DNA of 14,080 bases. It comes from Planctomycetota bacterium. GTDB taxonomy: Bacteria > Planctomycetota > Planctomycetia > Pirellulales > Pirellulaceae. Within the stretch, counting starts at the first letter, position 1. Each line of letters begins with the position of its first letter. Shown here piece by piece: positions 13,447 through 14,080 of this stretch. The position numbers were made by a program, and so were the translations under genes. Location: the NCBI GenBank assembly GCA_024274855.1, contig JAJSAJ010000821.1, forward strand, positions 1 through 14,080, read 5' to 3'. The notes beneath the pieces are model-generated. The model worked only from the letters and a program-made list of their open reading frames with translations, ran no database searches and was not told the origin of the DNA.

Positions 13447-13911
13447 CTACTTCATCGCTCGCTTCTTCTCTTCAATGAAATGAACGTGGTGCGGGATGTG
13501 GTTGGTGATTCGCTCCAACAAAGTCCCCAGCGTCATGGGCCCTCCAACAGAGTGAATACCCGTACGCGTGAACACCTCGGGCGGCAGCGTGCGGAGGATA
13601 CGAGCCATCTGATTGCGAACGGCTTGGATCAGCTCAAGCTCCTCGTCGATGTCTCGTTGATCGTAGGCCAGATGCTCGGCGAATTTGTCGTGGAAACCAC
13701 CGGCAAAAACCGGCTGCTCCTCGGCAATGACGTGCTTCATCCGACCGGCATACACCGGCTCGAAATCGGCTAGGTGGCAGATCACTTGTCGCGTCGACCA
13801 CTTGCCCGACACCGGCACGGCATCGAGCTGCTCGGGGGTCATACCAGCAATAGCCTCTCGCAACTCTTGCGGCCCGGCTGCGTACAGATCAATCAAATCA
13901 GTGATTGCCAT
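13447..13911 (-). CDS. DinB-like/YfiT-type metal-binding protein
   Basis: About 154 residues of the DinB four-helix bundle superfamily. The N-terminal helix carries ELREAIAGMTPEQLDAVPV, then GKWSTRQVICHLADFE with candidate metal ligand H46. The C-terminus has TLLERITNHIPHHVHFIEEKK with H138 and H142, completing a likely His triad. Members are often thiol-dependent transferases (bacillithiol, mycothiol) or uncharacterised. The start is taken at the second of two tandem ATGs (13911), because AAGGA lies 7 bases before it; the first ATG (13914) is only 4 bases away, and a more upstream start would add 18 residues of unlikely sequence. It is an independent gene on the strand of the TIR operon, separated from it by two stem-loops. 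Exact reaction unknown. Confidence 0.88.
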   Translation of the reverse strand: MAITDLIDLYAAGPQELREAIAGMTPEQLDAVPVSGKWSTRQVICHLADFEPVYAGRMKHVIAEEQPVFAGGFHDKFAEHLAYDQRDIDEELELIQAVRNQMARILRTLPPEVFTRTGIHSVGGPMTLGTLLERITNHIPHHVHFIEEKKRAMK

Positions 13912-14080
13912 CATCGGTTCCTTGCGCTTAATCAGATCCTTTTCGGCCCTCGGTTCGATTCCCACGAGTTGCCATCTAGCTTAGTGGTTTCGCGGACGTG
14001 CGCGCAGAGTGTACGCCTTTTTTGGCGACTCTTCGGGCGTCACGGAAAGGTTGGTGGCCGAAAAAACACGTAGCCGTTCA

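Noticed and set aside
13939..13998. tRNA-like pieces: GGTTCGATTCCC (T-loop-like) followed by TAGCTTAGTGGT (D-arm-like), suggesting a permuted tRNA gene.
   Set aside because: The bases flanking the T-loop do not form a stem, no acceptor arms pair in either order, and no anticodon arm is found.

Overview
The window looks like chromosomal DNA from a planctomycete of the Pirellula/Rhodopirellula type. This is an inference from content: a secreted formylglycine sulfatase, an FGE-domain protein fused to TIR, an FG-GAP/VCBS surface protein, a secreted TIM-barrel hydrolase-like protein, loosely packed genes on both strands, and long intergenic spacers carrying palindromic repeats. No rRNA, tRNA, CRISPR array, integrase or transposase was found.

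Layout. 1-865 (minus) is the N-terminal part of a sodium:solute symporter that runs off the left edge. Its divergent spacer holds a good promoter for it, a 176-bp nested inverted repeat, and a promoter candidate for the next gene. 1409-2722 (plus) is a secreted FG-GAP protein and 3072-4622 (plus) a secreted glycoside-hydrolase-like protein, with two copies of a hairpin repeat between them. 4692-5552 (minus) is an EamA transporter. The roughly 0.8-kb spacer after it holds two more copies of the same repeat around a perfect 21-bp hairpin. 6362-7492 (plus) is a DTW-domain tRNA-modifying enzyme with an extra C-terminal domain. It converges on 7631-8587 (minus), a clear homologue of eukaryotic protein arginine methyltransferases. 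8999-10477 (plus) is a type I sulfatase.

The right third is damaged. A small ORF (10513-10686) overlaps by GTGA with a membrane-anchored TPR-like gene (from 10683) that loses its natural 3' end near 11975. Across that point begins the antisense of a TIR-FGE fusion gene (minus, start 13089), which also lacks its 3' end and has an in-frame TAA at 12352-12354. The simplest reading is one deletion that removed the tails of two convergent genes. A small ORF overlaps the TIR start by TAATG, and a DinB-like gene (13447-13911, minus) follows.

How the genes work together: the symporter, hydrolase-like protein and sulfatase fit degradation and uptake of sulfated polysaccharides, typical of this group, but they are not one operon. 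The most notable items are the four-copy REP-like element whose stem covaries between copies, the bacterial PRMT, the DTW protein with a C-terminal region resembling a catalytically degenerate DnaQ-type exonuclease, and the double truncation at about 11975.
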